From assembly GCF_034653275.1 (NCBI RefSeq), contig NZ_JAYEES010000003.1:124001-188000 (forward strand): a stretch of 64,000 nt of DNA, given 5' to 3'. Below the pieces are notes generated by a model. The model saw nothing but the letters and a program-made list of their open reading frames with translations. It ran no database searches and had not been told where the DNA came from. Positions 7,642 through 15,248 of the stretch are shown one piece after another. This DNA is from Nitrospirillum sp034653275 (lineage in GTDB: Bacteria; Pseudomonadota; Alphaproteobacteria; Azospirillales; Azospirillaceae). The number at the start of each line of letters is the position of its first letter. The first letter of the stretch is position 1. Both the position numbers and the translations under genes were made by a program.

Positions 7642-9012
7642 ATGACCACCGGTGACGACTCCATGCAGCGCCAATTCCAGGAACGCCTGGCCTTTCTGGA
7701 AATCGACGCCGTGACCCGGGACGACCTGCGCAGCTTGCGCCCGCATGTCGAACGCGAGTTGCCCGCCATCCTGGACCGGTTCTACGCCAAGCTGCGCACC
7801 CAGCCGGAAATCTTCAAACTCTTCGGTGGCGACAAGCACCTGTCGCACGTGAAGGACATGCAGGTGCGCCATTGGGCGGCCATCGTCACCGGCACCTTCG
7901 ATGGCACCTACCTGGACAGCGTCATCCGCGTGGGCCGTGCCCACAACCGCCTGGGACTGGAACCGCGCTGGTACATCGGTGGCTATGCCTTCATCACCGG
8001 CGAACTGCTGGCCATGGTCACGCGCATGGACCGGCGCGGGCCCTTCGCCTGGCTGCGGCCGCGCCGGGACGTGGCCCGCCTGCAGCAGGCCCTGCTGCGC
8101 GCCGTCATGCTGGACATGGACTTGGCCATCTCCGTCTATATCGAGGAGGGGCGCAAGGACCGGCAGCGGGTGCTGGAAGGCTTGGCCCGGAATTTCACCG
8201 ACACCATGGCCGGCGTCATCGATGGCATCGGCGGCGCCGTGGGCGGGCTGCGCCAGGACGCCAGCCTGCTGACGCAAGCCGCCGACCAGTCGCTGGCGGA
8301 AAGCACGCAGGCTGACACGGCCGCCGGCAGCGCCGCCAGCAACGTCCAGTCGGTGGCCAGCGCCACCGAGGAACTGTCGGCCTCCATCACCGAGATCAGC
8401 GCCCGCGTCGTGCAATCCAACAAGATTTCGGCGCAGGCCATGGAAACAACCCGGCGCACCGACGGCGCGGTGCGCGGCCTGGTGGCCGCCGCCGGCCGCA
8501 TCGGCGACGTGCTGAGCCTGATCAACACCATCGCCAGCCAGACCAACCTGCTGGCCCTGAACGCCACCATCGAGGCGGCGCGGGCCGGCGAGGCGGGCAA
8601 GGGCTTCGCCGTCGTGGCGGGTGAGGTCAAGGCGCTGGCCACCCAGACAGCCAAGGCGACGGACGAGATTTCCGCCCAGGTGAACGCCATCCGCCACGTG
8701 TCGGAAGAAGCGGTCTCGGCGATCAGCCAAATCGGCAGCGTCATCGCCGGCATGGATGAGATCGCGACCTCCATCGCCAGCGCGGTGGAGGAACAAAGCA
8801 CCGCCACCCGGGAAATCGCCCGCAGCATCGCCCAGGCGGCCACGGGCACCGCCAGCGTCTCGGCCAACATCAGCCATGTGGCCGACGCCGCCCGCCAGAC
8901 GGGGGCGGCGGCCGGCCGCCTGAGCCAGTCGTCCGGCGACCTGGGACTTCAGGCCCAGCGCCTGCGCGAGGGGGCGCAAACCTTCGCCGCCCGCTTGCGG
9001 GAAAGCGCGTGA
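7642..9012 (+). CDS. Globin-coupled methyl-accepting chemotaxis sensor (HemAT-like)
   Basis: A 456-residue soluble chemoreceptor. Residues 10-165 form a protoglobin sensor with a proximal haem His at about 101 in RVGRAHNRLGLEPRWYIGGY. The remainder is a methyl-accepting coiled coil with the conserved hairpin tip (LLALNATIEAARAGEAGKGF). There is no membrane segment. HemAT-type proteins bind oxygen at haem and signal through CheA/CheW for aerotaxis. A strong AGGAGA ribosome site fixes the start. The FNR box upstream suggests induction under low oxygen (inference). No che genes lie nearby, so it would feed a chemotaxis system encoded elsewhere. Confidence 0.93.
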   Translation: MTTGDDSMQRQFQERLAFLEIDAVTRDDLRSLRPHVERELPAILDRFYAKLRTQPEIFKLFGGDKHLSHVKDMQVRHWAAIVTGTFDGTYLDSVIRVGRAHNRLGLEPRWYIGGYAFITGELLAMVTRMDRRGPFAWLRPRRDVARLQQALLRAVMLDMDLAISVYIEEGRKDRQRVLEGLARNFTDTMAGVIDGIGGAVGGLRQDASLLTQAADQSLAESTQADTAAGSAASNVQSVASATEELSASITEISARVVQSNKISAQAMETTRRTDGAVRGLVAAAGRIGDVLSLINTIASQTNLLALNATIEAARAGEAGKGFAVVAGEVKALATQTAKATDEISAQVNAIRHVSEEAVSAISQIGSVIAGMDEIATSIASAVEEQSTATREIARSIAQAATGTASVSANISHVADAARQTGAAAGRLSQSSGDLGLQAQRLREGAQTFAARLRESA

Positions 9013-9042
9013 TCGCCAGAGGGGGAATGGGCCCCAAGCCGA

Positions 9043-9071
9043 TGGGCAAGCACGCCCGCGCACGCTATAAT
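9043..9071 (+). promoter_or_regulatory. Sigma-70-type promoter giving a probable leaderless mRNA
   Basis: TGGGCA (9043-9048), a 17-bp spacer and a consensus TATAAT (9066-9071). Transcription would start at about 9078-9079, essentially at the ATG of the HIG1 gene, which has no visible ribosome site. Confidence 0.5.
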
Positions 9072-9078
9072 CGCGTCC

Positions 9079-9282
9079 ATGGGCACATTCCTCTTCTTTT
9101 GCCTGGGCGCCACCATGCTGGCCGTGCTGGGCACCCTGATCCTGGGCCTGTTCACCATGGCCCGGGGCGGCGACAAGGCCGGCACCACGGGTAACCGTCT
9201 GATGTGGTGGCGCATCCGCCTTCAGATTCTGGCGGTGGTGCTGTTCATCCTCACGGCGTTCGCCCTGGGGCACCACGCATGA
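9079..9282 (+). CDS. Twin-transmembrane HIG1 domain protein
   Basis: A 67-residue inner-membrane protein with two hydrophobic helices (residues 2-26 and 45-64) joined by a short loop, MARGGDKAGTTGNRLMWWRI. This is the HIG1-type arrangement with the conserved GNRLMxxR element. Mitochondrial and alphaproteobacterial HIG1 proteins help assemble or modulate respiratory supercomplexes and cytochrome oxidase; that role is inferred here by family. A TATAAT lies 7 bp before the ATG and no Shine-Dalgarno is seen, suggesting leaderless translation. The adenosyltransferase gene starts 16 bp downstream and may be co-transcribed. Confidence 0.85.
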   Translation: MGTFLFFCLGATMLAVLGTLILGLFTMARGGDKAGTTGNRLMWWRIRLQILAVVLFILTAFALGHHA

Positions 9283-9298
9283 CGGCGCGCGGGGCGGC

Positions 9299-9874
9299 AT
9301 GGTCACACTGACCCGCATCTACACACGGGGCGGCGACAGGGGCCAGACCTCGCTGGGCGACGGCCGCCGCGTGGCCAAGCACGACCTGAGGGTCGAGGCC
9401 TACGGCACGGTGGACGAGGCCAACGCCGCCATCGGCCTGGCCCGCCTGCACACCGCCGGGACGCCGGCGGACGCCCACCTTTCCCGAATCCAGAACGACC
9501 TGTTCGACCTGGGTGCCGACCTGTGCACGCCGGAACAGGAAAACCCCCAATACCCGCCCCTGCGCATCGTCGATGCCCAGGTCGACCGGCTGGAACGGGA
9601 AATCGACGCGCTGAACGCCGACCTGGCGCCGCTGTCGTCCTTCATCCTGCCCGGCGGCACCCCCGCCGCCGCCTTTCTGCACCAGGCCCGCACCGTCACC
9701 CGCCGGGCGGAGCGGCTGGTAGCCGGCCTGGCGGAACGCGAGCCGGTGAACCCGGCGGCCTTCAAGTACCTGAACCGCCTTTCAGATTTTCTGTTTGTGC
9801 TGTCGCGCCATGTCAATGACAAGGGGGCCGGCGACGTCCTATGGGTGCCCGGCGCCAACCGCGAGGGGCGGTAA
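9299..9874 (+). CDS. Cob(I)yrinic acid a,c-diamide adenosyltransferase, PduO type
   Basis: Transfers the adenosyl group of ATP to Co(I) corrinoid to make adenosylcobalamin. The 191-residue protein has the PduO-type signature: N-terminal YTRGGDRGQTSLGDG for ATP binding, VEAYGTVDEANAAIG, QNDLFDLGADL, and the C-terminal RTVTRRAERLV and FKYLNRLSDFLFVLSR helices. This fold is unrelated to CobA. The product would serve the B12-dependent ribonucleotide reductase in this window and fits with cobT and cobS at its end. It starts 16 bp after the HIG1 gene and has no strong ribosome site of its own. Confidence 0.93.
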   Translation: MVTLTRIYTRGGDRGQTSLGDGRRVAKHDLRVEAYGTVDEANAAIGLARLHTAGTPADAHLSRIQNDLFDLGADLCTPEQENPQYPPLRIVDAQVDRLEREIDALNADLAPLSSFILPGGTPAAAFLHQARTVTRRAERLVAGLAEREPVNPAAFKYLNRLSDFLFVLSRHVNDKGAGDVLWVPGANREGR

Positions 9875-9894
9875 ACCCTTGGGTTTAGGCCATA

Positions 9895-9905
9895 TTGCAG
9901 TGCAA
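9895..9905. promoter_or_regulatory. TTGCA-n-TGCAA dyad upstream of etfB
   Basis: A perfect 11-bp palindrome, TTGCAGTGCAA, lies 10 bp upstream of the -35 hexamer of the etfB promoter. Its core matches two dyads in front of the cyclase/RNA locus at 35.3 kb. TGC/GCA dyads of this kind recall PhaR-type polyhydroxybutyrate regulator sites (recalled family resemblance, not verified). Confidence 0.45.
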
Positions 9906-9915
9906 CAGGGCAGCG

Positions 9916-9944
9916 TTGACAGCTTTGTGGGACAATCCTATTTT
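9916..9944 (+). promoter_or_regulatory. Sigma-70 promoter of the etfBA operon
   Basis: A consensus TTGACA (9916-9921), a 17-bp spacer and TATTTT (9939-9944). Transcription would begin near 9951, giving a leader of about 120 bases before etfB. Confidence 0.75.
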
Positions 9945-10069
9945 TGCCGACCACGTCCGATGGCTCGATCCGCCGGACGGGGAAAATAACCAGAACCCGC
10001 CAGATCGAGGGTGGAGCGTCACACCGGGCGGGCGCCCTTCCCAAGAAGTGCCAAAGGATGGCTTGAGAC

Positions 10070-10831
10070 ATGAAGATACTGGTCGCGGTCAAGCGGGTCG
10101 TTGACTACAACGTGAAGGTACGCGTGAAGGCGGACGGCACGGGTGTGGAGACGGCCAACGTCAAGATGTCGATGAACCCGTTCGACGAGATCGCGGTTGA
10201 GGAGGCGGTTCGCCTGAAAGAGGCGGGCAAGGCCACCGAGATCGTGGTGGTGAGCGTGGGCCCGGCGCAGGCTCAAGAGACGCTGCGCACGGCGCTGGCC
10301 ATGGGTGCCGATCGCGCCATCCTGGTGCAGACGGATGTGGAGACGCAGTCGCTGGGCGTGGCCAAGGCGCTGAAGGCGCTGGCGGAGAAGGAACAGCCCG
10401 GCCTGGTGATCCTGGGCAAGCAGGCGATCGACGACGACGCCAACCAGACCGGCCAGATGCTGGCGGCGCTGCTGGGCTGGGCCCAGGGCACCTTCGCCAG
10501 CAAGGTCGTGCCGGCCGAGGGGCCAATGGGAGCCAGCGTGGCCGTGACGCGCGAGATCGACGGCGGTCTGGAGACGGTGGATCTGAAGCTGCCGGCGGTG
10601 GTGACCACCGACCTGCGCCTGAACGAGCCGCGCTACGCCTCGCTGCCCAACATCATGAAGGCCAAGAAGAAGCCGCTGGAGACGGTGGACGCCGCCGCCC
10701 TGGGCGTGGACCTGACGCCGCGGCTGAAGACGCTGAAGGTGGCGGAGCCGCCGAAGCGCGCCGGTGGGGTGAAGGTGGGCTCCGTCCAGGAGCTGGTGGC
10801 CAAGCTGAAGACCGAAGCGCGGGTGATCTGA
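10070..10831 (+). CDS. etfB: Electron transfer flavoprotein subunit beta
   Basis: The 253-residue beta subunit of the soluble heterodimer that passes electrons from acyl-CoA and related dehydrogenases to ETF:ubiquinone oxidoreductase. The start MKILVAVKRVVDYNVKVRVK, the SMNPFDEIAVEEAVRLKE segment, the AMP-binding region GKQAIDDDANQTGQMLAALL and the LPAVVTTDLRLNEPRYASLP signature are all typical. Length is normal. The stop is 2 bp before the etfA start, so the two are translated from one message. A consensus promoter and a TTGCA palindrome lie upstream. Confidence 0.97.
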   Translation: MKILVAVKRVVDYNVKVRVKADGTGVETANVKMSMNPFDEIAVEEAVRLKEAGKATEIVVVSVGPAQAQETLRTALAMGADRAILVQTDVETQSLGVAKALKALAEKEQPGLVILGKQAIDDDANQTGQMLAALLGWAQGTFASKVVPAEGPMGASVAVTREIDGGLETVDLKLPAVVTTDLRLNEPRYASLPNIMKAKKKPLETVDAAALGVDLTPRLKTLKVAEPPKRAGGVKVGSVQELVAKLKTEARVI

Positions 10832-10833
10832 CC

Positions 10834-11781
10834 ATGACAACTCTTGTTATCGCTGAGCCCTCAGTCGAGGGCGTGAAGGTCCCGACGCTGACCACCCTGG
10901 GTGCCGCATCCAAGCTGGGCGGCGACGTGCATGTGCTGGTGATCGGCCAAGGCGTGGGTGCCGTGGCGGACGCCACCGCCCAGGTGGCCGGTATCGCCAA
11001 GGTGCTGACGGCCGACGCCGCCGAACTGGCGCACGGGCTGGCGGAGAACGTGGCGCCGCTGGTGGTGAACTTGGTGAAGGCCGGCGGCTACAGCCATGTG
11101 CTGGCGCCCAGCACCACCTTCGGCAAGAACGTGGCGCCGCGCGTGGCGGCCCTGCTGGACGTGGCGCAGATCAGCGACATCACCGGGGTGGAGGGTGCGG
11201 ACACCTTCACCCGTCCCATCTACGCTGGCAACGCCATCGCCACTGTGCAGTCGTCCGACCCGGTGAAGGTGGCGACGGTGCGCGGCACGGCGTTCGAGGC
11301 GGTGGCCGCCACGGGCGGCAGCGCGGCGGTCGAGGCCGTGTCGGGTGCCTCGGACGCCGGCCTGTCCAAGTTCGTGAGCCAGGAAGTGTCGAAGTCCGAA
11401 CGGCCGGAGCTGACCAGCGCGCGCGTCATCGTCTCGGGTGGTCGCGGCATGCAGTCGGGCGACAACTTCCCCCTGCTGGAGGCCCTGGCCGACAAGCTGG
11501 GTGCCGCCGTGGGCGCCAGCCGCGCCGCGGTGGACGCCGGCTTCGTGCCCAACGACTACCAGGTCGGGCAGACGGGCAAGATCGTGGCGCCGGAGCTGTA
11601 CATCGCCGTGGGCATCTCGGGCGCCATCCAGCACCTGGCCGGCATGAAGGACAGCAAGGTCATCGTCGCCATCAACAAGGACGAGGAGGCGCCGATCTTC
11701 CAAATCGCCGACTATGGCCTGGTCGCCGACCTGTTCAAGGCCGTGCCGGAATTGACCGAGGAACTGGGCAAGGCGGGCTGA
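10834..11781 (+). CDS. etfA: Electron transfer flavoprotein subunit alpha
   Basis: The 315-residue alpha subunit that carries FAD. The N-terminal domain (residues 1-185) resembles EtfB. The C-terminal FAD domain shows SGGRGMQSGDNFPLLEALAD, a DAGFVPNDYQVGQTGKIVAPELYIAVGIS-type stretch and HLAGMKDSKVIVAINKDEEA, the classic EtfA signature. Second gene of the etfBA pair. A strong 10-bp hairpin lies between it and the hydroxyacyl-CoA dehydrogenase gene downstream, which may separate their expression levels. Confidence 0.97.
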   Translation: MTTLVIAEPSVEGVKVPTLTTLGAASKLGGDVHVLVIGQGVGAVADATAQVAGIAKVLTADAAELAHGLAENVAPLVVNLVKAGGYSHVLAPSTTFGKNVAPRVAALLDVAQISDITGVEGADTFTRPIYAGNAIATVQSSDPVKVATVRGTAFEAVAATGGSAAVEAVSGASDAGLSKFVSQEVSKSERPELTSARVIVSGGRGMQSGDNFPLLEALADKLGAAVGASRAAVDAGFVPNDYQVGQTGKIVAPELYIAVGISGAIQHLAGMKDSKVIVAINKDEEAPIFQIADYGLVADLFKAVPELTEELGKAG

Positions 11782-11819
11782 TCCCAGCCCGTTCAACACC
11801 CTACCCTACTTCTTGATAA

Positions 11820-11846
11820 GGGTCCCCCGGCGGTATCGGGGGACCC
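11820..11846 (+). other. Intercistronic hairpin between etfA and hbd
   Basis: GGGTCCCCCG (11820-11829) pairs perfectly with CGGGGGACCC (11837-11846) across a 7-base loop. No T run follows, so it is more likely a message-stabilising or attenuating structure than a full terminator. Confidence 0.5.
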
Positions 11847-11876
11847 CGCCAGGGTGGCCTTGCAAGGACAGACACC

Positions 11877-12749
11877 ATGATACGCACGATCGGCATCATC
11901 GGTTCGGGGCAGATGGGCACGGGCATCGCCCACGTGACATCGCTGTCCGGCCATACGGTCCGGCTGATGGACACCAGCCCGGAATCGCTCTCGCGGGCCA
12001 TGCAAGCCCTTGAGAAGAACCTCGACCGCCAAGTCTCCAAGGGCAAGATCACCGAGCTGGAAAAGGATGAGGCCCTGGCCCGCATCTCCACCGGCACGGA
12101 GATGTCGACGCTGGCCGATTGCGACCTGGTGATCGAGGCCGCCACCGAGAACGAGGACATCAAGCGCGGCATCTTCAAGGATCTGGTGCCGCACCTGAAG
12201 GCCGACGCGCTGGTGGCCACCAACACCTCGTCCATCTCCATCACGCGGCTGGCGGCCTGCACCGACCGTCCGCACAAGTTCATCGGCATGCATTTCATGA
12301 ACCCGGTGCCGGTGATGCAACTGGTGGAGATCATCCGGGGCATCGCCACGGATGAGGAAACCTACCAGGCCATCCGCGAACTGACGTTCAAGCTGGGCAA
12401 GACCCCCGCCGTGTCGGAGGACTTCCCCGCCTTCATCGTCAACCGCGTGCTGCAGCCCATGATCAACGAGGCGGTCTACACCCTGTATGAGGGCGTGGGC
12501 TCGGTCGAGGCCATCGACACCGCCATGAAGCTGGGCGCCAACCACCCCATGGGCCCTTTGGAACTGGCGGATTTCATCGGCCTGGACACCTGCCTGTCGG
12601 TGATGCAGGTGCTGTATGAGGGTCTGGCCGACAGCAAGTACCGGCCCTGCCCCCTGCTGGTTAAGTATGTCGAGGCCGGCTGGCTGGGCCGCAAGGTGGG
12701 CCGCGGCTTCTACGACTATTCCGGCGACACGCCGCGCCCGACACGCTGA
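11877..12749 (+). CDS. 3-hydroxybutyryl-CoA dehydrogenase
   Basis: NAD(P)-dependent interconversion of 3-hydroxybutyryl-CoA and acetoacetyl-CoA. The 290-residue protein has the Rossmann start IGIIGSGQMGTGIAHV, the DLVIEAATEN segment, the catalytic region FIGMHFMNPVPVMQLVEII, the DFPAFIVNRV signature and the GANHPMGPLELADFIGLD domain. It is a stand-alone dehydrogenase (Hbd/FadB2 type), not a fused FadB. AAGGA sits 8 bp before the ATG. Its position after etfBA is a conserved arrangement linking short-chain acyl-CoA turnover, and possibly polyhydroxybutyrate metabolism, to electron transfer. Confidence 0.93.
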   Translation: MIRTIGIIGSGQMGTGIAHVTSLSGHTVRLMDTSPESLSRAMQALEKNLDRQVSKGKITELEKDEALARISTGTEMSTLADCDLVIEAATENEDIKRGIFKDLVPHLKADALVATNTSSISITRLAACTDRPHKFIGMHFMNPVPVMQLVEIIRGIATDEETYQAIRELTFKLGKTPAVSEDFPAFIVNRVLQPMINEAVYTLYEGVGSVEAIDTAMKLGANHPMGPLELADFIGLDTCLSVMQVLYEGLADSKYRPCPLLVKYVEAGWLGRKVGRGFYDYSGDTPRPTR

Positions 12750-12776
12750 CGGGCCTGTCTCTGGAAGGGTCACAAC

Positions 12777-12816
12777 AAAAGCCCGGCGCCGGATCACACC
12801 GGCGCCGGGCTTTTTT
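12777..12816. terminator. Bidirectional rho-independent terminator
   Basis: A perfect 12-bp GC stem (GCCCGGCGCCGG / CCGGCGCCGGGC) with a 6-base loop, flanked by AAAA on the left and TTTTTT on the right. It can stop both hbd (+) and the convergent tlpA-type gene (-), whose stop codon overlaps its right edge. Confidence 0.9.
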
Positions 12817-13385
12817 CATTTCCGGTAATACTTGATCAGGGCCTGCGCCTCGGGCGAATTCCAATCGGCGTCGCCTTCCAGGCGGCCGATCTCGCGCCCC
12901 TGGGCGTCGATCAGCAGGGTGGTGGGCAGGCCACGCGGCTTCAGCACCGACATGGCCGTGCTCTTGGGGTCCAGCCAGGTCGACAGGTGGGTGATGCCAT
13001 GGTTCTGGATGAAGGGCGTCACCACCCGGGCGCCGCCCCGGTCCAGGGACAGGGCCACGACCTCGAAACTCTTGTCCCCCAGCGCGCCCTGCAGCTTGTC
13101 CAGGGACGGTAGTTCCTGGACGCAGGGGCCGCACCAGGTGGCCCACAGGTTCAGCAACACCAGGTGGCCCTTCAGATCCGACAGGTGGATGCCGCTGCCA
13201 TCGGGGCGGGTCAGCGCCAGGTCGGGAACCTGGGGATGGTCCGGCGTTTCGGTGAAGGGGGTGATGCCGCCCTTCAGCACGGGGGCCGCATTACCGGCCG
13301 CGCATGCCGCACCAGCGCAGAAAACGACCGACGCGACCACGCCAATCCTTGCGAGAAACCGCAAAATCGCCATTCTTGCCATCAC
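12816..13385 (-). CDS. TlpA-family periplasmic thiol:disulfide oxidoreductase
   Basis: A 189-residue exported thioredoxin-fold protein. An N-terminal signal peptide (residues 1-29, ending ACAA) is followed by an AhpC/TSA-Redoxin domain with NLWATWCGPCVQELPSL; the Cys-Gly-Pro-Cys active site lies near residue 85. The downstream cis-Pro motif is RGLPTTLLID. TlpA-type proteins keep periplasmic thiols reduced, for example for cytochrome c or oxidase assembly. It is divergent from argH with 54 bp between the starts, a common alphaproteobacterial neighbour. Confidence 0.9.
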   Translation of the reverse strand: MMARMAILRFLARIGVVASVVFCAGAACAAGNAAPVLKGGITPFTETPDHPQVPDLALTRPDGSGIHLSDLKGHLVLLNLWATWCGPCVQELPSLDKLQGALGDKSFEVVALSLDRGGARVVTPFIQNHGITHLSTWLDPKSTAMSVLKPRGLPTTLLIDAQGREIGRLEGDADWNSPEAQALIKYYRK

Positions 13386-13439
13386 CCTCGTTCACCGGGC
13401 CCCAACGCCGGCCCCGCTACAATTGGTCCCCGACCCCTG

Positions 13440-14882
13440 ATGACGTCAACTCCCGCGACCCCGGAAAACACCGCGCCCGACCAGAATGCCGCAGCGAGCG
13501 GCGCGGTAAACGAGCTGTGGGGCGGCCGCTTCAGCCGTGGCCCGTCGGAGATCATGGAGCGTATCAACGTGTCCATCGGCTTCGACAAGAAGCTGTGGGC
13601 GCAGGACATCGCCGGGTCCAAGGCGCACGCCACCATGCTGGCGGCCCAGGGCATCATCACGCAGAACGACGCCGACGCCATCCTGAAGGGCCTGGACCAG
13701 GTGGCCGAGGAAATTCGTGACGGCCGCTTCGTCTTCAAGACCGAGCATGAGGACATCCACATGAACGTGGAGTCCCGCCTGAAGGAACTGATCGGCGAGC
13801 CGGCCGGCCGCCTGCACACAGCGCGCTCGCGCAACGACCAGGTGGCGACCGACTTCAAGCTGTGGGTGCGCGGCGCCCTGCAGCGCCTGGACGGCGACAT
13901 GAGGGCCCTGCAGGCCGCCCTGATCGAGCAGGCCGACCGCAACGTCGACACCATCATGCCGGGCTTCACCCACCTGCAGACGGCCCAGCCGGTGACCTTC
14001 GGCCACCATCTGCTGGCTTATGTGGAGATGCTGGGCCGCGACCGCGCCCGGGTGCGCGACGCCATCGCCCGCCTGAACGAATGCCCGCTGGGCAGTGCCG
14101 CCCTGGCCGGCACGCCCTATCCCATCGACCGCGACGCCACCGCCGCCGCCCTGGGCTTCGACCGGCCGACGGCCAATTCGCTGGACGCCGTGTCCGACCG
14201 CGATTTCGCCCTGGACTACCTGGCCACCGCCAGCATCTGCGCCATGCACCTGTCGCGCCTGGCGGAGGAGATCGTGCTGTGGTGCACGACCCAGTTCCGC
14301 TTCATCCGCCTGTCGGACGCTTTCACCAGCGGCAGCTCCATCATGCCGCAGAAGAAGAACCCGGACGCGGCCGAGCTGGTGCGCGCCAAGTGCGGTCGCG
14401 TCATCGGCGCCCTGTCGGGGCTGCTGGTGGTGATGAAGGGCCTGCCGCTGGCCTATTCCAAGGACATGCAGGAAGACAAGGAACCGGTGTTCGAGGCGGA
14501 CGACACGCTGGCCCTCTGTTTGGCGGCCACCACCGGCATGATCCAGGACATGACGCCCGACCCGGCGGCCATGCGCCGCGCGGTGGAGGCGGGCTTCCCC
14601 ACCGCCACCGACCTGGCCGACTGGCTGGTGCGCCGCCTTGGCCTGCCCTTCCGCGAGGCGCATCATGTCACCGGCCGCATCGTCCGCCTGGCCGAGGAAC
14701 GGGGATGCGGCCTGTCGGACGTGCCATTGGATGTCATGCGCGGCGTGGACGCCCGCATCACCGGGGAGGTCTACGCCGTGCTGAGCCTGGAAGCCTCCGT
14801 CGCCAGCCGCACCAGCTTCGGCGGGACGGCCCCTGAACGCGTGCGCGCGGCCGTGGCCGCCGCGCGGGAACGGTTCCTGTGA
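13440..14882 (+). CDS. argH: Argininosuccinate lyase
   Basis: Last step of arginine synthesis, splitting argininosuccinate into arginine and fumarate in the cytoplasm. The 480-residue protein has the fumarase-superfamily signature GSSIMPQKKNPDAAELVRAK, a substrate-binding HTARSRNDQVATDF segment and the catalytic PGFTHLQTAQPVTFGHH. The ATG at 13440 gives the usual length plus a short, low-complexity N-terminal extension (TPATPENTAPDQNAAASG). The downstream lipoprotein gene begins only 11 bp after the stop, pointing to an argH-lipoprotein-lysA operon. Confidence 0.96.
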   Translation: MTSTPATPENTAPDQNAAASGAVNELWGGRFSRGPSEIMERINVSIGFDKKLWAQDIAGSKAHATMLAAQGIITQNDADAILKGLDQVAEEIRDGRFVFKTEHEDIHMNVESRLKELIGEPAGRLHTARSRNDQVATDFKLWVRGALQRLDGDMRALQAALIEQADRNVDTIMPGFTHLQTAQPVTFGHHLLAYVEMLGRDRARVRDAIARLNECPLGSAALAGTPYPIDRDATAAALGFDRPTANSLDAVSDRDFALDYLATASICAMHLSRLAEEIVLWCTTQFRFIRLSDAFTSGSSIMPQKKNPDAAELVRAKCGRVIGALSGLLVVMKGLPLAYSKDMQEDKEPVFEADDTLALCLAATTGMIQDMTPDPAAMRRAVEAGFPTATDLADWLVRRLGLPFREAHHVTGRIVRLAEERGCGLSDVPLDVMRGVDARITGEVYAVLSLEASVASRTSFGGTAPERVRAAVAAARERFL

Positions 14883-14893
14883 GGGTACGCCAA

Positions 14894-15214
14894 ATGACGT
14901 CTAAGGTTCTGATGATGGCCGGCCTGGCCGCCGCCCTGGCGCTGTCGGGTTGCGGCAAGATCGCCCACACCCTGGACACACCGGATGGGGAGGATCATCC
15001 GCTGAACTTCTACCCCAACCCCAAGCTGGATCCGCAGCCCAACGTGAAGGAGGCGCTGCCCAGCTCGGCCGACCAGCCGGCCGGGTCGCCCGCCACCATC
15101 CAGCCGGGGACACCGTATGGCGTCATGCCGGACAGCCCCGTCATCACCAACAGCGGGCCGATGATGGGCGGCACCACCACTCCTTCCTCCTCCGGTTCCT
15201 CAACGCCCCAATAA
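14894..15214 (+). CDS. Small lipoprotein (LptM-like position)
   Basis: A 106-residue lipoprotein with a short signal peptide and lipobox LALSGC (Cys near residue 20). The rest is Pro/Ser-rich and poorly conserved (NFYPNPKLDPQP, TTTPSSSGSSTPQ). Small lipoproteins between argH and lysA are widespread in proteobacteria and several have been named LptM, a helper of the LPS translocon. That assignment rests mainly on position here and is tentative. An in-frame GTG at 14879, overlapping the argH stop, is an alternative start; the ATG is preferred for the signal peptide. Confidence 0.8.
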   Translation: MTSKVLMMAGLAAALALSGCGKIAHTLDTPDGEDHPLNFYPNPKLDPQPNVKEALPSSADQPAGSPATIQPGTPYGVMPDSPVITNSGPMMGGTTTPSSSGSSTPQ

Positions 15215-15248
15215 GGGGGCCCCAGCAGACGCGACGGTTTGGATTTCG

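Noticed and set aside
6574..9318. A 914-residue open frame on the minus strand spanning the globin-coupled receptor gene
   Set aside because: Only the part from 7434 down to 6574 (the NUDIX protein) has family motifs; the rest is the antisense shadow of a well-supported chemoreceptor gene in GC-rich DNA.
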